From assembly GCA_023430975.1 (NCBI GenBank), contig JAEYYB010000128.1:1-7272 (forward strand): 7,272 nucleotides of DNA. Reading direction: 5' to 3'. Under the pieces are notes generated by a model. That model was not told where the DNA came from. It made no database searches and worked only from the letters and a program-made list of their open reading frames with translations. Below, in pieces: positions 6,904 to 7,272 of the stretch (its first letter is position 1; each line of letters opens with the position of its first letter). The DNA is from Bacillota bacterium (GTDB taxonomy: Bacteria > Bacillota > Clostridia > Acetivibrionales > DSM-2933). The translations under genes and the position numbers were made by a program.

Positions 6904-6936
6904 TATATTGTATAATGCATATACAGTTACAATATA
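6904..6936 (-). promoter_or_regulatory. Candidate operator: 9-bp inverted repeat upstream of kinase operon
   Basis: The arms TATATTGTA (6904-6912) and TACAATATA (6928-6936) are perfect inverted repeats separated by 15 bp. The spacer itself contains a smaller palindrome around ATGCAT. It lies 29 bp before the kinase start and would overlap the transcription start of the proposed promoter, the usual place for a repressor site. AT-rich DNA makes chance palindromes common, so this is a candidate only. Confidence 0.35.
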
Positions 6937-6965
6937 ATAATCGGTATTTTTCTCAAAATTGTTAA
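6937..6965 (-). promoter_or_regulatory. Candidate sigma-A promoter for the kinase operon
   Basis: On the minus strand TTAACA (6960-6965, 5 of 6 to the -35 consensus) is separated by 17 bp from GATTAT (6937-6942, 4 of 6 to the -10 consensus). This predicts a start near 6930 and a leader of about 55 nt. The -10 is weak and other AT-rich hexamers nearby could serve instead. Confidence 0.3.
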
Positions 6966-6974
6966 TACAGATAA

Positions 6975-7010
6975 GGTTCTGGTGCAATAACTTAAGTCAA
7001 CAGTAATTTA
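6975..7010 (+). repeat. IS6-type terminal inverted repeat, right copy
   Basis: This copy begins GGTTCTGGTGCAATAACTTA and reads into the DNA to the right. It matches the left copy (1638-1673) at 34 of 36 positions in inverted orientation, with weaker similarity continuing to about 7023. The IS6 body expected to its right is not seen; instead an IS630-type transposase begins about 100 bp further on. It therefore seems to be the stump of a second IS6 element facing away from the kinases. Confidence 0.8.
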
Positions 7011-7071
7011 CATACTACGCCTAGTAGTCTGTAACTTTTGATATTCATGGTGAGTAATAACTTCTACGATA

Positions 7072-7077
7072 TATAAT
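7072..7077 (+). promoter_or_regulatory. Candidate -10 of the IS630 transposase
   Basis: A perfect TATAAT lies 34 bp before the transposase ATG. The hexamer at a 17-bp spacing upstream (GGTGAG, 7049-7054) is a poor -35, so activity would be low or depend on other contacts. Confidence 0.3.
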
Positions 7078-7111
7078 ATAAGATATCACAAAAGATAAGG
7101 GAGAAAGAGCC

Positions 7112-7272
7112 ATGGAGAAGAAATATATAGTTACGTTAGCTAAGGAAGAACGTGAAGAATTAACTGAGTTAATAAATAAAGGAAAAGTTGCAGGATATAA
7201 AATTAAGCATGCGAATATTTTACTAAAGGCGGATGAAGGAGAATATGGCCCAAGTTGGTCAGATACAAAAAT
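7112..7272 (+). CDS. IS630-family transposase, N-terminal part (runs off window)
   Basis: The first 53 codons of a transposase cut by the window edge. The ATG at 7112 is preceded by AAGGGAG (7097-7103) at 8 nt. The protein begins MEKKYIVTLAKEEREELTEL, then KGKVAGYKIKHANILLKADEG and GPSWSD. This is the recognisable start of the helix-turn-helix region of IS630-family transposases of the type with (A/R)(R/N)ILLKADEG followed by a W-x-D motif. The catalytic DDE domain would lie beyond the window, so I cannot say whether the gene is intact. It sits next to the stump of an IS6 end, which suggests that one element inserted into the other. Confidence 0.85.
   Translation, partial: MEKKYIVTLAKEEREELTELINKGKVAGYKIKHANILLKADEGEYGPSWSDTK

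Noticed and set aside
1674..6974. 8-bp target-site duplication at the inner edges of the IS6-type ends
   Set aside because: GTTTAATC on the left does not match ACAGATAA on the right in either orientation; none is expected at inner edges of a composite structure.
1..7272. CRISPR array, tRNA or rRNA genes, riboswitch
   Set aside because: No regularly spaced repeats, no tRNA-like arms with conserved T-loop, and no rRNA or riboswitch core sequence was seen on either strand.

Overview
The window looks like a low-GC, cellulosome-producing clostridium (Firmicutes; Acetivibrio/Ruminiclostridium-like). The reasons are AT-rich non-coding DNA, purine-rich Shine-Dalgarno sites, a type I dockerin module at 557-799, and two large cytosolic sensor kinases of a clostridial type. 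The genus is an inference.

Layout. Bases 1-529 hold no gene I can support. At 557-799 lies a dockerin module with no catalytic domain attached. Bases 800-1330 are decayed mobile DNA: an IS256-like end, a large near-perfect palindrome and a second hairpin. At 1331-1673 is the 3' end of an IS6-family element, with a broken transposase and an intact terminal repeat. Bases 1674-6974 form a two-gene minus-strand operon. The upstream gene (6875->4257) and the downstream gene (4239->1693) are diverged tandem paralogs. Each reads: LacI/PurR-type ligand-binding domain without its DNA-binding helix-turn-helix, an SCGC motif, a helical linker, a GAF-like region, a coiled coil, then HisKA and HATPase_c. 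A second copy of the IS6-type terminal repeat lies inverted at 6975-7010. The window ends inside an IS630-family transposase that starts at 7112.

How the genes may work together. Both proteins lack a signal peptide and convincing membrane segments, so they probably sense a cytosolic ligand, plausibly a sugar given the family. The upstream kinase has the phospho-acceptor histidine (H647). In the downstream paralog this residue is glutamine, while all visible ATP-binding motifs remain intact. The simplest model is a heteromeric sensor: the downstream protein could phosphorylate H647 of its partner in trans, or act as a ligand-dependent modulator. No response regulator is present in the window. 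The operon lies between inverted IS6-type ends, which suggests it was mobilised, or at least bracketed, by IS6 elements.
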